A stretch of 64,000 nt of DNA. Source: Methanomassiliicoccaceae archaeon COG_1 (GTDB lineage Archaea; Thermoplasmatota; Thermoplasmata; Methanomassiliicoccales; Methanomethylophilaceae). The translations under genes and the position numbers were made by a program. The notes under the pieces were generated by a model. It ran no database searches, was not told the origin of the DNA, and saw nothing but the letters and a program-made list of their open reading frames with translations. The number at the start of each line of letters is the position of its first letter. Within the stretch, counting starts at the first letter, position 1. Below are positions 18,322 to 27,196 of the stretch, piece by piece. The stretch lies in contig JAQQTI010000004.1 in the NCBI GenBank assembly GCA_028561875.1, positions 1-64,000 of the forward strand, written 5' to 3'.

Positions 18322-19675
18322 ACTGCTAGCATCCGCCGCGATCATCCTGGTCGTGGCGGCCTCCCTCCCCTTCGTCGGGCTGACCGAGTCGTCGGCCGAT
18401 GACCGGGAGGGCCTGGTCCTGGACTTCGGGTACTGGGAGGCCGAATGGATAGAGATGCCCCTGGCCCCTGGCGACACGGGTGACGGCGTGATCGACCGCG
18501 CCTGTGCCATGAAGGGCTACCAGCTCGTCCGCCTTGACGACGGCTCGGTCTACTCCGTCGACAAGAAGGAGAACCTCATCGGCGTCAAGTGGGGGTTCTA
18601 CGTCCTCGAGGGCGGGAAGTGGAAGGACGCCGACCCCGCCTCCGACATCGGCGGGTACCGCCTGGTGTCGTGGGCGCGGGCCTCCGGCGCGGAAGCACTC
18701 ATCCCCGGCGCCGACTACGACGGCTTCGGCTACTACAGCTACGCCGAGGGCGGGAGGTCCCTCAGGACCGGCGAGAGCCTGCGCGTCGTCACCCTCGCCC
18801 CCTCGATCACCGAGAGCGTCGTCGCCGTCGGGGGGCTGAAGCACATAGTGGGCACCGACCTCTACAGCGACTACCCCGCGGCGATCAGGGAGAGGAAGGC
18901 CTCTGGCGAGATAAAGAAGGTCGGCGGGTACATCGATCCGAATTACGAGAGCATCATCGACGTCGAGCCCGACCTCGTGTTCTGCGACGGCGGCGTCGGG
19001 CAACACGTCATCATGGCCGACAAGCTGCGCAAGGCCGGGGTGAACTGCGTCGTCCTGTACGACGCGGTGGGCATCGGTGCCATGTACGACAATCTCTGGA
19101 TAATCGCCAGCGCGCTCGGGATGTCCGACAGCGCCCGCGACCTCGTCGTCAAGCTCCGCGGGTCGATAGACATCGTCTCCGGCATCGCCGGCGAGACCAA
19201 CAAGCGCGTGTTCGCGGCGCTGTCCGCCGACCCCTCGCCCTGGACCGCGGGCTCCGACACGTTCATGTCAGACATCATTGCGAACGCCGGCGGGAGGAAC
19301 GTCTTCGAGTCGCAGTCCTCGTCGTGGTTCATGGTGGGGAAGGAGCAGATATACATCAAGCAGCCACAGGTCATCATCGTCCTCTCCGCCTCGAACGTCG
19401 ACGGCGACTCCGGGTACGACAAGTTACTCGACAGGCTCGACCCGATGTGGAAGAGCACTCCCGCCTACGAGAACGGCGAGGTGTACGTTCTGTACGGCGA
19501 GGCCGCCGACGTCATGCAGAGGCCGGGGCCGAGGCTCGCCGAGGCGACGGAGCTGGTGGCGAAGATACTAAACCAGGAAGCGTTCATCGACCTGGACCCT
19601 CTGGACGCCATACCGAAGTACATCGGCGACGAGTATCACTATTACATACAGTACACGGAGGACGTGTTCGCATGA
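18302..19675 (+). CDS. BtuF-like substrate-binding protein of an ABC importer
   Basis: 457 residues. A signal peptide (KLLASAAIILVVAASLPFV) leads to an N-terminal domain of about 120 residues with a WGFYVLEGGKW strand, similar in pattern to DUF4430/transcobalamin-like beta-grasp domains. The rest is a class III periplasmic binding protein: VVTLAPSITESVVAVGG, VGTDLYSDYP, KKVGGYIDPNYESI, EPDLVFCDGG, and a TAGSDTFMSDIIANAGG C-terminal lobe. The typical ligands are cobamides, iron-siderophores or haem. With methyltransferases that need corrinoid nearby, corrinoid is the best guess. The ATG overlaps the end of the broken surface gene, and the next gene starts inside its stop (ATGA). Confidence 0.8.
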   Translation: MEAIRIKLLASAAIILVVAASLPFVGLTESSADDREGLVLDFGYWEAEWIEMPLAPGDTGDGVIDRACAMKGYQLVRLDDGSVYSVDKKENLIGVKWGFYVLEGGKWKDADPASDIGGYRLVSWARASGAEALIPGADYDGFGYYSYAEGGRSLRTGESLRVVTLAPSITESVVAVGGLKHIVGTDLYSDYPAAIRERKASGEIKKVGGYIDPNYESIIDVEPDLVFCDGGVGQHVIMADKLRKAGVNCVVLYDAVGIGAMYDNLWIIASALGMSDSARDLVVKLRGSIDIVSGIAGETNKRVFAALSADPSPWTAGSDTFMSDIIANAGGRNVFESQSSSWFMVGKEQIYIKQPQVIIVLSASNVDGDSGYDKLLDRLDPMWKSTPAYENGEVYVLYGEAADVMQRPGPRLAEATELVAKILNQEAFIDLDPLDAIPKYIGDEYHYYIQYTEDVFA

Positions 19676-21567
19676 GGGCCCGCATCGCCGCGGCCGTTCT
19701 TCTCGCCGTGCTCTGCATCCCCGCCTACGTGCCGTCGGCGGACGCCGACGGGGGGGCGGACACCGTGCTCATCGACATGGGGAACGGCATCACTTACTGG
19801 TCCGACGCGCAGGCCGGCGGGACGTGCGCCGACGCCGCGCGCGCCGCCGCGAAGGCGGCCGGCCTGGGGTTCGACGCCCCCGGCGGGACCGTAACATCCA
19901 TCGGGAACATGTCCAATCACGGCGTCGGCCCGCAGCAGTGCTCGTGGAGGCTCTACCGGTGGGAGGGCGACGCATGGAGGGAGTCGTCCGACGGCGCCTA
20001 TTCCGGCGGCGCCATAGCCTACGGTTTCTACCCCGACGGGTCGATAGCGCCCGCCGAGACCCCCCCCTCCCGCGAGGCGTGGACGATGCACCGCGGAGAC
20101 TCCGCGTCGTCCGGCATATCCGGGTCCCGCGGGACCATGGACCCGAAGTCGCCGATGGAATGGTACCGCACGTACACGACGGGGTACGTCGACTCGTCCC
20201 TCATCGTCGCCGGAGACTACCTGTTCCACACCACGGGCGGGAGGTACGGGGCCGGCGGCACCGATAAGAACCCGTGGGTCTACTGCCTCGACCGTTCCAC
20301 CGGCGACATCGTGTGGTCGTTCATGATGGCCTACGGGCAGGGGTACGAGGTGACCTCCCCGGTGGTGGTCGGCGACATGCTGGTCGTCACCGCCACGAAC
20401 TGGAACGTATACTGCTTCGACATCCCGGCGAGCGCCGCCGCCGGGGAGGGCGTGCTCATCGACACCCTCGCCCTCCCCAAGGACGGGTTCCCGTACACCG
20501 CGGACGGCGACGTGGCCTGGAGGGGGAGGACCTTCTACACCGGTGCCACCACGCCGGTGTACGACTCCGGGGCCCTGTACTTCGGCACCGCCGACGGGCA
20601 CATCTCCGCCTACACCGTCACTCGCGGGAGGGGCTTCGAGCTCCTGTGGGACTACCTCCCCCCCGCCTCCGGCGAGAAGGAGGGCTACACCGGGGAGAGG
20701 GGGTGCTTCTACTTCCACGCCCCGCTGGTCACCGACGCCGGCGGGAGGAGGATGGTGTTCATGGGTAGCTACGAGGGCTATCTCTACGCCCTCGACGCCG
20801 CCACCGGGGGGGAGGTCTACACCGAGAGGCTGATTGACCTCGACGGCGCCAACAAGCCCCACCCCGGCACGCCCGGCTCCGTCGCCGGCATCACCGACAT
20901 GGGGGACGGCAGGCTGCTCGTGTCCTGCACGGACGGGGGGCTGTCGCCGCAGACCGGCTACACGGTGTGCATCGACGCCGCCACCGGGAGGGGCCCGGGC
21001 GGCTCCGACCGCTACTGGACGATCGACGCCATGGTGGGCGGGGGGGTGGTCGCCGGCGGGAGGTTTTACTCCTACGTGCAGCCGTCCGCCAACGGGGCCA
21101 AGGAGCTCGGGTTCGCCGACGGGAGCAGCCAGGCGGTGCGCATGGCGGTGTACGCCTTCGACGGCGACGGGAAGGTCGTCTGGGTCTCCAAAGACTATGC
21201 GTGGATAAAGGCGGCGCTCACCCTCGCCGACGGCGTGCTCTACGGCAACGACTACTCCGCGGGGATTTACTACCCGTCGGGCGGGGGGGTGACCGCCCTC
21301 GCCGCCGAGAGCGGATCGGAGCTGTGGAGGATAAAGCTCTCGCCCTACTCCAGGGACTCCTACTCGATGGTGTCGGCCACCGTGCTCGGCGGGAAGGTCT
21401 ACGTCGGCAATGACTACGGCGCGGTGTACTGCATCTCGGACGTGGCTGGCCCGCAGATCGGGGACAGCGGCGAGATACAGGTGGAGGCCGGACTCAGGCA
21501 CTGGTCCTGGGCGGCCCTGGCGGCCGCCGCGGTCGTGTGCCTGGCGTTCCTGAAGCGGTTCTACTGA
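19672..21567 (+). CDS. Membrane-anchored beta-propeller protein of the uptake operon
   Basis: 631 residues. A signal peptide (MRARIAAAVLLAVLCIPAYV) and an N-terminal beta-grasp-like domain with a SWRLYRWEGDAW strand (compare the BtuF-like protein) precede a beta-propeller of PQQ type: blades end in patterns such as YCLDRSTGDIVWSF, YALDAATGGEVY and ALAAESGSELWRI. The protein closes with a C-terminal TM helix and KRFY, so it sits on the outer face of the membrane. A surface receptor or ligand-capture subunit working with the binding protein is inferred. Start and stop overlap or abut its neighbours in one operon. The stop is TGA. Confidence 0.7.
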   Translation: MRARIAAAVLLAVLCIPAYVPSADADGGADTVLIDMGNGITYWSDAQAGGTCADAARAAAKAAGLGFDAPGGTVTSIGNMSNHGVGPQQCSWRLYRWEGDAWRESSDGAYSGGAIAYGFYPDGSIAPAETPPSREAWTMHRGDSASSGISGSRGTMDPKSPMEWYRTYTTGYVDSSLIVAGDYLFHTTGGRYGAGGTDKNPWVYCLDRSTGDIVWSFMMAYGQGYEVTSPVVVGDMLVVTATNWNVYCFDIPASAAAGEGVLIDTLALPKDGFPYTADGDVAWRGRTFYTGATTPVYDSGALYFGTADGHISAYTVTRGRGFELLWDYLPPASGEKEGYTGERGCFYFHAPLVTDAGGRRMVFMGSYEGYLYALDAATGGEVYTERLIDLDGANKPHPGTPGSVAGITDMGDGRLLVSCTDGGLSPQTGYTVCIDAATGRGPGGSDRYWTIDAMVGGGVVAGGRFYSYVQPSANGAKELGFADGSSQAVRMAVYAFDGDGKVVWVSKDYAWIKAALTLADGVLYGNDYSAGIYYPSGGGVTALAAESGSELWRIKLSPYSRDSYSMVSATVLGGKVYVGNDYGAVYCISDVAGPQIGDSGEIQVEAGLRHWSWAALAAAAVVCLAFLKRFY

Positions 21568-21586
21568 TTTCGAAGAGTGTTTTCAT

Positions 21587-22717
21587 ATGGGAGACGGAAA
21601 TAAGAGGAGGTGGCTGAGGGCCGCGTTCAACGGCCTGGCAGAAGGCATGGCCCCCGCGGACGGCGAGGAGAGCGAGGTCGCGCGCAAGAAGAGGCGGTTC
21701 GCCGTCATAGTGGTGTTCGGCATCGCCATGTCCTTGATCGCCTTCCTGATCTCCATATCGGTATCGTCGGGGGGGATCATCCCGGTAAGCGACGCCCTGG
21801 CGGCGCTGTTCTCATCCATCGGCAAGGAAGTCGCCGACATGGATTCCACGGAGAAGTTCATCTACGCGTCGAGGCTGCCGCGCACCATCGCCGCCATCGC
21901 CGTGGGCGCCGGGCTGTCCATCGCCGGCTGCATGTACCAGGCTCTGATACGCAACCCCCTGGTCGACCCGTACATCACCGGCGTGTCCTCCGGCGCTGGC
22001 TGTCTCGCCATCGCCGTGGTCGCCCTCGGCGCGTCGCTCCCGTTCATGGACACGGGCTCGATCTACATCATCCCCGTCGCCGCCATCCTCGGCGGCCTCG
22101 TCGCCTTCGCCTTGACGATGGCGGTGGCGGAGGGCTCCGGCGGGTCGGCGACGAACTACATCCTTGCGGGCGTCATCGTCGGGTTCGCGTTCTCGTCCTT
22201 CCAGACCATCTTCCTCTCCATGGGGAAGGACAACATCGTGAACGCCATGTGGTGGATGTTCGGGTCCTTCGCGCAGGTATCGTGGGAGAACGCGTGGATG
22301 GTCTTCATCCCGGTAATGGGGGTGTCCCTCCTCTCCATGGTGTGGGCGAGGGAGTTCAACCTGTTCATGATGGGCGAGGACCAGGCGAAGCAGCTCGGCC
22401 TCAACGTCAGGAGGTTCAAGCGGGCGATGATGGTCATCGCCTCGGTGCTCACCGCCCTGTGCGTGGCGTTCTGCGGCATCATCGGTTTCGTCGGCCTGGT
22501 CATCCCCCACGCCTGCAGAATGGCGCTGGGCAGCGACCACAGGCTGGTGATGCCCGCGTCAATCATCCTCGGCGCCATGCTAATGCTCTTCGCCGATCTG
22601 CTAGCGAGGATCCTGATATCTCCCGCGGAGCTCCCGGTGGGGGCGATCACCGCAATCATCGGGACCCCCGTGTTCGCCTACATGTTGTTGAAGAAGGGGC
22701 GTGCGTACAACGGATGA
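21587..22717 (+). CDS. FecCD/BtuC-family ABC transporter permease
   Basis: 376 residues with about ten TM segments. Family landmarks: a SRLPRTIAAIAVGAGLSIAG entry motif, QALIRNPLVDPYITGVSSGA, FCGIIGFVGLVIPHACR (the coupling helix), and GAITAIIGTPVFAYMLLKK at the end. The first 40 residues are a charged extension. It forms the channel for the BtuF-like binding protein and the ATPase, whose start codon lies inside the 3' end of this gene. The stop is TGA. Substrate is probably a corrinoid; haem or siderophore cannot be excluded. Confidence 0.88.
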   Translation: MGDGNKRRWLRAAFNGLAEGMAPADGEESEVARKKRRFAVIVVFGIAMSLIAFLISISVSSGGIIPVSDALAALFSSIGKEVADMDSTEKFIYASRLPRTIAAIAVGAGLSIAGCMYQALIRNPLVDPYITGVSSGAGCLAIAVVALGASLPFMDTGSIYIIPVAAILGGLVAFALTMAVAEGSGGSATNYILAGVIVGFAFSSFQTIFLSMGKDNIVNAMWWMFGSFAQVSWENAWMVFIPVMGVSLLSMVWAREFNLFMMGEDQAKQLGLNVRRFKRAMMVIASVLTALCVAFCGIIGFVGLVIPHACRMALGSDHRLVMPASIILGAMLMLFADLLARILISPAELPVGAITAIIGTPVFAYMLLKKGRAYNG

Positions 22718-23501
22718 CCTGCTGCGCGTGGAGGGCCTCTGCAAGGACTTCGGCGACTTCCATGCACTGAAGGACATCAGCTTCTCCATGGGGAGGGGGA
22801 AGATGGTCGGGCTGATCGGCCCCAACGGGTGCGGGAAGTCCACCATGATGAAGTGCATCTGCCGCATCCACGACCTCACCGCCGGGAGGGTGTCCATCGA
22901 CGGCGAGGACGTATCCGGCATGCGCCTCGCCGACGTGGCGAAGGTGGTGGCGACCGTCCCCGCCGAGCCGGGGGACACCTTCGGAATGTCCGTCATGGAC
23001 ATGGTCATGCTCGGCAGGTACCCCTTCGTCGACAGGATATGGTGGGAGACGCCCGAGGACGAGGAGAAGGTCCGCGAGGCCCTCCGCACGTTCGGCCTCG
23101 ACGGCCTAAGGAGGAAGCAGGTGTCGATGTGCTCCTCGGGGGAGAGGCAGAGGGCGCTGATCGCCAAGGCCTACGTGCAGGAGCCGAAGCTCATGCTGGT
23201 GGACGAGCCCACCTCGCACCTCGACATGAAGTACAAGCTCGACGTCATGGAGTACCTGCAGGGCATGTCGCGGACGGACATGACGGTCATGGTCGCCGAG
23301 CACGACATCTCCCTCATGGCGCGGTACTGCGACGTCTGCATCATCATGAAGAGGGGGGAGATAGTCACGATCGGCGACCCGAAGGAGGTCATCACCGAGG
23401 GCCTCATCCGCGACGTCTACGAGGTGGACGCCCGCGTCGGCCTCGACGAGGACGGGGAGATCTACGTCCTGCCGAAGAGGTTCGCCGGGCACCGGGACCG
23501 A
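22701..23501 (+). CDS. ABC transporter ATPase (BtuD/FecE type), CGA-terminated
   Basis: 266 residues. The GTG at 22701 overlaps the permease and has AAGGGG upstream. Walker A is GPNGCGKST, the signature is a degenerate CSSGERQRA (LSGGQ class), Walker B is LMLVDEPTSHLD, and the H-loop is VAEHD. The normal C-terminus is reached at YVLPKRFAGHRD, where the next codon is CGA (23499-23501), followed two codons later by another CGA (23508). Under the standard code the frame would run on into an unrelated zinc-ribbon protein, a fusion unknown for this family. I read CGA as the stop. Confidence 0.85.
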
Positions 23502-23522
23502 CCCCGGCGAAGGAACCTTTTT

Positions 23523-24119
23523 GTGCGCGATACCCATCTTGGAACATATGGCCAACTACCTTGGGGAATCGCGGGGGGTGCGTCCGGGACGCCGACCGTT
23601 CGCTACGACAGGATCGCGGTGTGCAGATGCTGCGGCCGCGAATGGCAGAAGAGGGGGGACGCCGACCCCGCGCGCTGTCCCTCCTGCGGCAGCCGCAACT
23701 GGAAGGACGGCTGCCGCGAGTCGCTGTGCCGGCGCTGCGGGTACCGGTGGGTTCCGAACCGCGGGAACCCGCAGGGCCCGGCCAAGTGCCCGAAGTGCAG
23801 GTCATCACGCTGGAGGGACGATGCGACGGGCTGCATGTGCCGGATTTGCGGTTACGCCTGGATCTCCCGCTCCAGTACCAGGCTACCCTACCGCTGCCCG
23901 AAGTGCAGGTCGGCGAGATGGTCGCGCGCATGTGAGCACGAGAGGGAGGACGCCCTCGCCAGGCGCGCCGCGCGCCGCGCCGGCGATAAGGAGATGTCCA
24001 CCGTGATCAAGAGAGTCGGCACGGGCGAGAGGCTCATGGCCATCGCCGTCGACACCGGCCTGCCGCTGTCCGCCCTGATGGACGAGCTGAACAGGCAGGA
24101 CATCTACTACGTGCTGTGA
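23523..24119 (+). CDS. Triple zinc-ribbon protein
   Basis: About 198 residues from a GTG at 23523; not recognised. It contains three tandem ribbon units with the pattern CxxCGxxW, then PxxCPxCxSxxW (CRCCGREW, CPSCGSRNW; CRRCGYRW, CPKCRSSRW; CRICGYAW, CPKCRSARW), followed by a basic helix and a C-terminal segment ending QDIYYVL. Tandem ribbons suggest nucleic-acid or protein binding. The start is doubtful: an ATG at 23548, placed well for leaderless expression after CCTTTTTGTG, is in a different frame and would need one more G in the run at 23573-23578. It stops with TGA close to the next gene. Confidence 0.55.
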   Translation: MRDTHLGTYGQLPWGIAGGASGTPTVRYDRIAVCRCCGREWQKRGDADPARCPSCGSRNWKDGCRESLCRRCGYRWVPNRGNPQGPAKCPKCRSSRWRDDATGCMCRICGYAWISRSSTRLPYRCPKCRSARWSRACEHEREDALARRAARRAGDKEMSTVIKRVGTGERLMAIAVDTGLPLSALMDELNRQDIYYVL

Positions 24120-24124
24120 TAGAC

Positions 24125-25495
24125 ATGCGCTCCGCATACCTGATCGCCATCCTCGCCGCCGTCCTGGTCGCCGCGGCGGCCACCTATGCCGCGTTCGGGG
24201 CGGACGACGACAAGGGAAACCCCCGCGCTTCGGAGTACCGCTCGCCCGACGGCACGTACGGGTACACTACGGCCGGCGCCGAGAAGGACGACTACAGGAG
24301 CACCGTACGCTACTTCGATACCGGGGATGCAGACGTCGTGTTCGTGCAGTCGTCGCTGGAGGGGTACACCCTCCGCGCCATCGAGTCTCTAAGCGGCTGC
24401 CGCGCCGGGACCGTGGTCGTGCCACAGACGGTGACGTCGGTCGCCGAGGGGGCCCTCAAGGGGTGCGCCGCGTCCGAGGTGCTGTTCCTCGGGGACTACA
24501 GCGAGGGCATAGCGGTCCCGGGCGGGGTCTCCGTCTCCGTCCTCGCCACGTCCAAGGGGTGGCCGGAGGCGCACGCGCGCGTCCCCGTGTCCGAGGTCCT
24601 CTCGGGGGACGGCGTCCTCGAGTGCTTCTCCCTGCACGGCAAGGCGTACGTGCTGTCCGGCAGGGAGGGGAAATCGTACGTCGTCCCGGACGAGGTCGGC
24701 GGCGAGCCGGTGGCGAGGATCTGTGACGAGTGCTTCCGCGACGACACCGGCATCCTGGCTATCGATCTCGGCAACGTCCCGGAGATAGGCGTGCGCGCCT
24801 TCTACGGGTGCACCCACCTGGAGAGGGCCTCCGGCTCCGGCGCGGCGGATTACCGCGACGAGTGCTTCCGCGAGTGCTACCGCCTGGGCTCCCTCGACCT
24901 GGCCGGGGCGCGGACGATAGGCTTCGAATCGTTCAGGGACTGCAAGGCGGTAAGGTCCGTCGCCGTGCCGGAGTCGGTGGAGTCCATCGGCGGCGGCGCG
25001 TTCTACTGCTGCAGCGGCCTGAGGAGCGTCGACTACCGCACGCCGTGCGGGGAGATCCCGGAGAGGACGTTCGGGTACTGCGACATCAGGGTCGCGGAGT
25101 TCGGGGGCATCTCGAAGGTCGGCAGGTGGGCGTTCAACAACTGCGTGAACCTCGAGAGCATGACCTTCTCAGGCGGCCTCGCCGTCCTCGGCGACGGCGC
25201 CTTCGAGGGTTGCAGGTTCCTCTTCTCGGTCAACCTCGGGGAATCGCTGGAATCCATAGGGGCCAGGGCCTTCTCCGATTGCGTCTCCCTCTCCTCGGTC
25301 GACCTCCCCGGCACCCTCAGGAGCATCGGCGCCGATGCGTTCCTCCACTGCCGCACCCTCGCCGACGCCCGCTTCCACGGCGAGATGCCAGAGATGCCGG
25401 ACGGCGTCTTCGAGGGCCTCCCCACGACGGTCCATGTGCCAGACCGGTTCCGCTCTTCGTGGTCCGGCTACCGCGGCGCCATCGACTTCACGCGA
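24125..25495 (+). CDS. BspA-like leucine-rich-repeat surface protein, CGA-terminated
   Basis: 456 residues. The ATG at 24125 starts a signal peptide or anchor (AYLIAILAAVLVAAAATYAAF). The body contains about nine BspA/LRR_5 repeats (for example SIGGGAFYCCSGLRSV, VLGDGAFEGCRFL, SIGARAFSDCVSLSSVDLP), typical of surface proteins in host-associated microbes. The last repeat ends at YRGAIDFT, where CGA (25493-25495) follows. Continuing would add a proline-rich tail encoded by the next promoter (two TATATA elements), so CGA is read as the stop. Function is probably adhesion or protein-protein contact. Confidence 0.75.
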
Positions 25496-25525
25496 GCCCC
25501 CGCCCCCCTCCCAGCGCCGACGCCC

Positions 25526-25581
25526 TTATATACCGCGTGACGATGGGAGAGGCAGAACGCGCCCTACCCAACGGTTATATA
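25526..25581 (+). promoter_or_regulatory. Two TATA boxes upstream of the L10e gene
   Basis: CTTATATACC (core 25526-25532) and GGTTATATAGC (core 25575-25581) precede the L10e ATG at 25628. The first lies downstream of the CGA of the BspA-like gene, inside what would be its 3' extension under the standard code. Confidence 0.55.
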
Positions 25582-25627
25582 GCGAACCGGGATTGGGCGT
25601 TCCGATCAGCAGCGACAGGTGGCAATC

Positions 25628-26146
25628 ATGGTAAGAAAGCCGGCATCAATGTACAGGGAGATCAAGGGGCAGGCCTACACTCGCCGCGAGTATATGGGCG
25701 GCGTCCCCGCGGTCCGCATCAGCCAGTTCGACATGGGCAACCTCCAGAGGGACACCGACTTCCCGGTCGTCCTCACCCTCAGGGTGAAGAACAGGGTGCA
25801 GGTCAGGCACACCGCCATCGAGGCCGGCCGTATCGCCGCGAACCGGGTCCTCAGCCCCCTCGGCGAGGCCTACCATTTCAAGGTGAGGGCGTACCCCCAC
25901 GTCGTCCTCAGGGAGAACAAGCTCGCCACCGGCGCCGGCGCGGACCGTGTGTCGAGCGGCATGCGCCGCGCCTTCGGCAAGACCGTCGGCACCGCAGCCA
26001 GGCTCGAGTGCAACCAGGCCATCTACACCGTCTACGTCACCTCCGAGAAGGCCGTCCAGGCCAAGGACGCCCTCTGGAGGGCGTCCATGAAGCTCCCGTC
26101 CCCCTGCTACATCGACGTGGAGAGGGGACTGGAACTCATCCACTGA
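25628..26146 (+). CDS. rpl10e: 50S ribosomal protein L10e (uL16)
   Basis: 172 residues, the normal length. Conserved uL16 features: MVRKPASMYREIKGQAYTRR start, the GRIAANRVLSPLG loop, FKVRAYPHVVLREN, RVSSGMRRAFGKTVGTAARL and QAIYTVYV. It is a large-subunit protein near the tRNA-binding sites. The ATG at 25628 is preferred over a GTG 9 bases upstream. Its TGA overlaps the Dph2 start (TGATG), coupling ribosome and EF-2 modification genes. Confidence 0.95.
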   Translation: MVRKPASMYREIKGQAYTRREYMGGVPAVRISQFDMGNLQRDTDFPVVLTLRVKNRVQVRHTAIEAGRIAANRVLSPLGEAYHFKVRAYPHVVLRENKLATGAGADRVSSGMRRAFGKTVGTAARLECNQAIYTVYVTSEKAVQAKDALWRASMKLPSPCYIDVERGLELIH

Positions 26147-27129
26147 TGCGGTTCGACCTGCAGATGGACAGGGTCGAGGACTGGATCCGCGACAGGGGGA
26201 TCTCCTCCGTGGCGCTCCAGTTCCCCGAGGGCCTGAAGGCCCGCGCCACCGAGGTCTCCGGCCGCATCTGGTCGGACCTCGGCGTGCGGGCCGTAATACT
26301 CGGCTGCCCGTGCTACGGCGCGTGCGACCTCTTCACGGACTACAGGAAGTACGCCGAGGGGCTGGTCCATTTCGGCCATTCCCCCATACCCGGCCTCGCG
26401 GACGACGACGGCGTGCTGTTCGTGGAGGCGAGGGCGGAGGTCGCCATCGAGGGGCCGCTCAGGGCCGTGCTCGGCTCCCTGCCGGACAGGGTGGGGCTGC
26501 TCGCCTCCGTGCAGTACGTCGGCCTCCTGGAGGATGCGAAGCGGATCATCGAGGGGTCCGGGCGCACGGCCGCCATCGGGAAGGGGGACGGGAGGATATT
26601 CTACCCGGGGCAGGTGCTCGGCTGCAACTGCTCCGCGGCGCTGTCCGTCTCCGGCGAGGTCGATTGCTTCCTGTTCATCGGCGAGGGGGACTTCCACCCG
26701 CTAGCCGCCGCCTTCGGCGTGGATAGGAGGCTGATCGTGCTCGACCCGATGACCGGGGAAGCGCGCAGCGTCGACGACCTCCGCGACCGCATACTGAGGA
26801 AGAGGTTCGCGCAGATGGAGGCCGCCCGCGGCGCGAGGTCGTTCCTCGTCGTGCTCTGTGGGAAGGTCGGGCAGTATCGTCCCCGCGAAGCGGACCGCGC
26901 CGAGGCGATGCTGCGTGAGGCGGGCAGGGAGGCCCACCGCATGGTGGCCGACGAGGTCTCCCCGCAGGCGCTCCTGCCGTACAGGGTCGACGCGTTCGTC
27001 AGCACCGCCTGCCCCCGCGTGGCGATGGACGACCAGGCGAGGTACCCTCGCCCGATGCTCACCGTCCCCGAGCTGGAGATCGTCCTGGGGAGGAGGGCGT
27101 GGGAGGATTACGCGTTCGACTCCATCCGA
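26146..27129 (+). CDS. dph2: Diphthamide synthase, Dph2-type radical enzyme, CGA-terminated
   Basis: 327 residues. It catalyses the first step of diphthamide formation, transfer of the 3-amino-3-carboxypropyl group of SAM to the EF-2 histidine, using an unusual 4Fe-4S cluster. The three cluster cysteines are in the expected places: GCPCYGACDLF near residue 50, LGCNCSA in the second domain and STACPRVAMDD in the third. The protein ends at EDYAFDSI followed by CGA (27127-27129). The standard-code frame would instead end at a TAG (27160), the codon a pyrrolysine user should avoid as a stop. Confidence 0.88.
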
Positions 27130-27165
27130 GGGCGGCCGGCCTCTCCCGCCCGGCCATCATAGCGG

Positions 27166-27173
27166 TTAAATAC
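27166..27173 (+). promoter_or_regulatory. TATA box for mtxX
   Basis: TTAAATAC lies 24-31 bases before the ATG at 27197, the spacing of a leaderless archaeal start. It begins right after the standard-code end of dph2 and supports the earlier CGA stop. Confidence 0.6.
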
Positions 27174-27196
27174 GCACGCACGATGGCATCCGCCAT

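Noticed and set aside
22701-24119. ABC ATPase fused to zinc ribbons
   Set aside because: The join contains two CGA codons and a stretch with no domain character. The ATPase is complete before it and such a fusion is not known in the BtuD/FecE family.
27129-27162. Dph2 ending at TAG
   Set aside because: The extra 11 residues after DSI are low-complexity and abut the mtxX TATA box. A CGA precedes them, and TAG is likely sense in this pyrrolysine-encoding lineage.
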